64,000 nt of DNA from positions 17,352,496 to 17,416,495 of the forward strand of contig CM051020.1 in the NCBI GenBank assembly GCA_027704905.1. The letters run 5' to 3'. A program made the translations under genes and the position numbers. The notes under the pieces are model-generated. The model saw nothing but the letters and a program-made list of their open reading frames with translations. It searched no databases and was not told the DNA's origin. This document shows positions 63,490-64,000 of this stretch, one piece after another; position 1 is the first letter of the stretch, and every line of letters begins with the position of its first letter. Origin of the DNA: Muraenolepis orangiensis. Lineage: Eukaryota; Chordata; Actinopteri; Gadiformes; Muraenolepididae.

Positions 63490-64000
63490 CCTTCAGTAGG
63501 GCTAGGGTTAGCCCCAACCCTTCAGTAGGGCTAGGGCTAGGGTTAGCCCCAACCCTTCAGTAGGGCTAGGGCTAGGGTTATCCCCAACCCTTCAGTAGGG
63601 CTAGGGGTAGGGTTAGCCCCAACCCTTCAGTAGGGCTAGGGGTAGGGTTATCCCCAACCCTTCAGTAGGGCTAGGGGTAGGGTTATCCCCAACCCTTCAG
63701 TAGGGCTAGGGGTAGGGTTAGCCCCAACCCTTCAGTAGGGCTAGGGGTAGGGTTAGCCCCAACCCTTCAGTAGGGCTAGGGGTAGGGTTAGCCCAAACCC
63801 TTCAGTAGGGGTAGGGGTTGGGTTAGCCCCAACCCTTCAGTAAGGTTAGGGTTAGCTCCAGCCCTTAAGTAGGGCTAGGGTTAGCCCCAACTCTGCAGTA
63901 TGGCTAGGGTTAGGGTTAGCGCTAACCCTTCAGTAGGGCTAGGGTTTGCCCCAACCGTTCAGTATGGTTAGGGTTAGCCCCAACCCCTTCAGTAGGACTA
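63490..64000. repeat. ~41-bp telomere-like minisatellite
   Basis: About 12 copies with CCCTTCAGTAGGGCTAGGGG and TAGGGTTAGCCCCAA, running off the right edge; begins about 10 bases from the exon acceptor. Confidence 0.95.

Noticed and set aside
63490..64000. Chromosome end (telomere) at the right edge
   Set aside because: The 41-bp unit contains GGGTTAG but is not a TTAGGG array, and an exon lies next to it; interstitial repeat is more likely.

Overview
The window is vertebrate nuclear DNA, almost certainly from a teleost fish. The genes are split into many small GT-AG exons. Fish-type mobile elements are scattered through it (L2/Rex-like LINEs, tRNA-derived SINEs, hAT elements and MITEs), and most of the non-coding sequence consists of micro- and minisatellite arrays. 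The density of (CA)n and of arrays is reminiscent of codfishes (Gadiformes), but that is an inference; species was not determined.

Three protein-coding genes can be read. (1) piezo2, + strand: 52 consecutive exons from 6101 to the stop codon at 50849-50851. Every junction is phase-compatible, giving about 2758 residues with no internal stop. The first ~100-130 residues (5' exons) lie upstream of the window. (2) gnal (G-protein alpha subunit olf), - strand: complete in 12 exons from ATG 61148 to stop 52536, 379 residues with all G-box motifs. (3) The last four exons (95 residues) of an unidentified coiled-coil-like protein, - strand, 62349-63475, continuing past the right edge. piezo2 and gnal are neighbours in human 18p11 as well. 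Here they are tail to tail, 1.7 kb apart, with candidate polyA signals facing each other near 51.1-51.2 kb.

Layout: 1-6100 is satellite DNA with a LINE RT fragment, a rearranged L2-like LINE and a 2.4 kb DNA transposon with terminal inverted repeats. 6101-50851 is piezo2; its introns carry long arrays plus an RLE-type LINE relic (19.7-20.6 kb), a second LINE (32.2-34.9 kb), a hAT relic (35.8-38.2 kb), two MITEs, SINE pieces and an L2 copy (46.3-48.1 kb). 52536-61148 is gnal, whose introns are also mostly arrays. 61.2-64.0 kb holds the gnal 5' flank with a GC-rich minisatellite, a SINE, and the end of the third gene.

The most unusual observation is that many arrays are built from exon/intron junctions. 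At about a dozen piezo2 splice sites and one gnal site the repeat unit contains the exon edge plus the splice acceptor or donor, giving 1-9 decoy splice sites beside the real one. Three piezo2 exons also carry in-frame coding minisatellites. The largest is 28 exact copies of a 27-bp/9-residue unit, each with a potential donor in the same phase as the true exon end.
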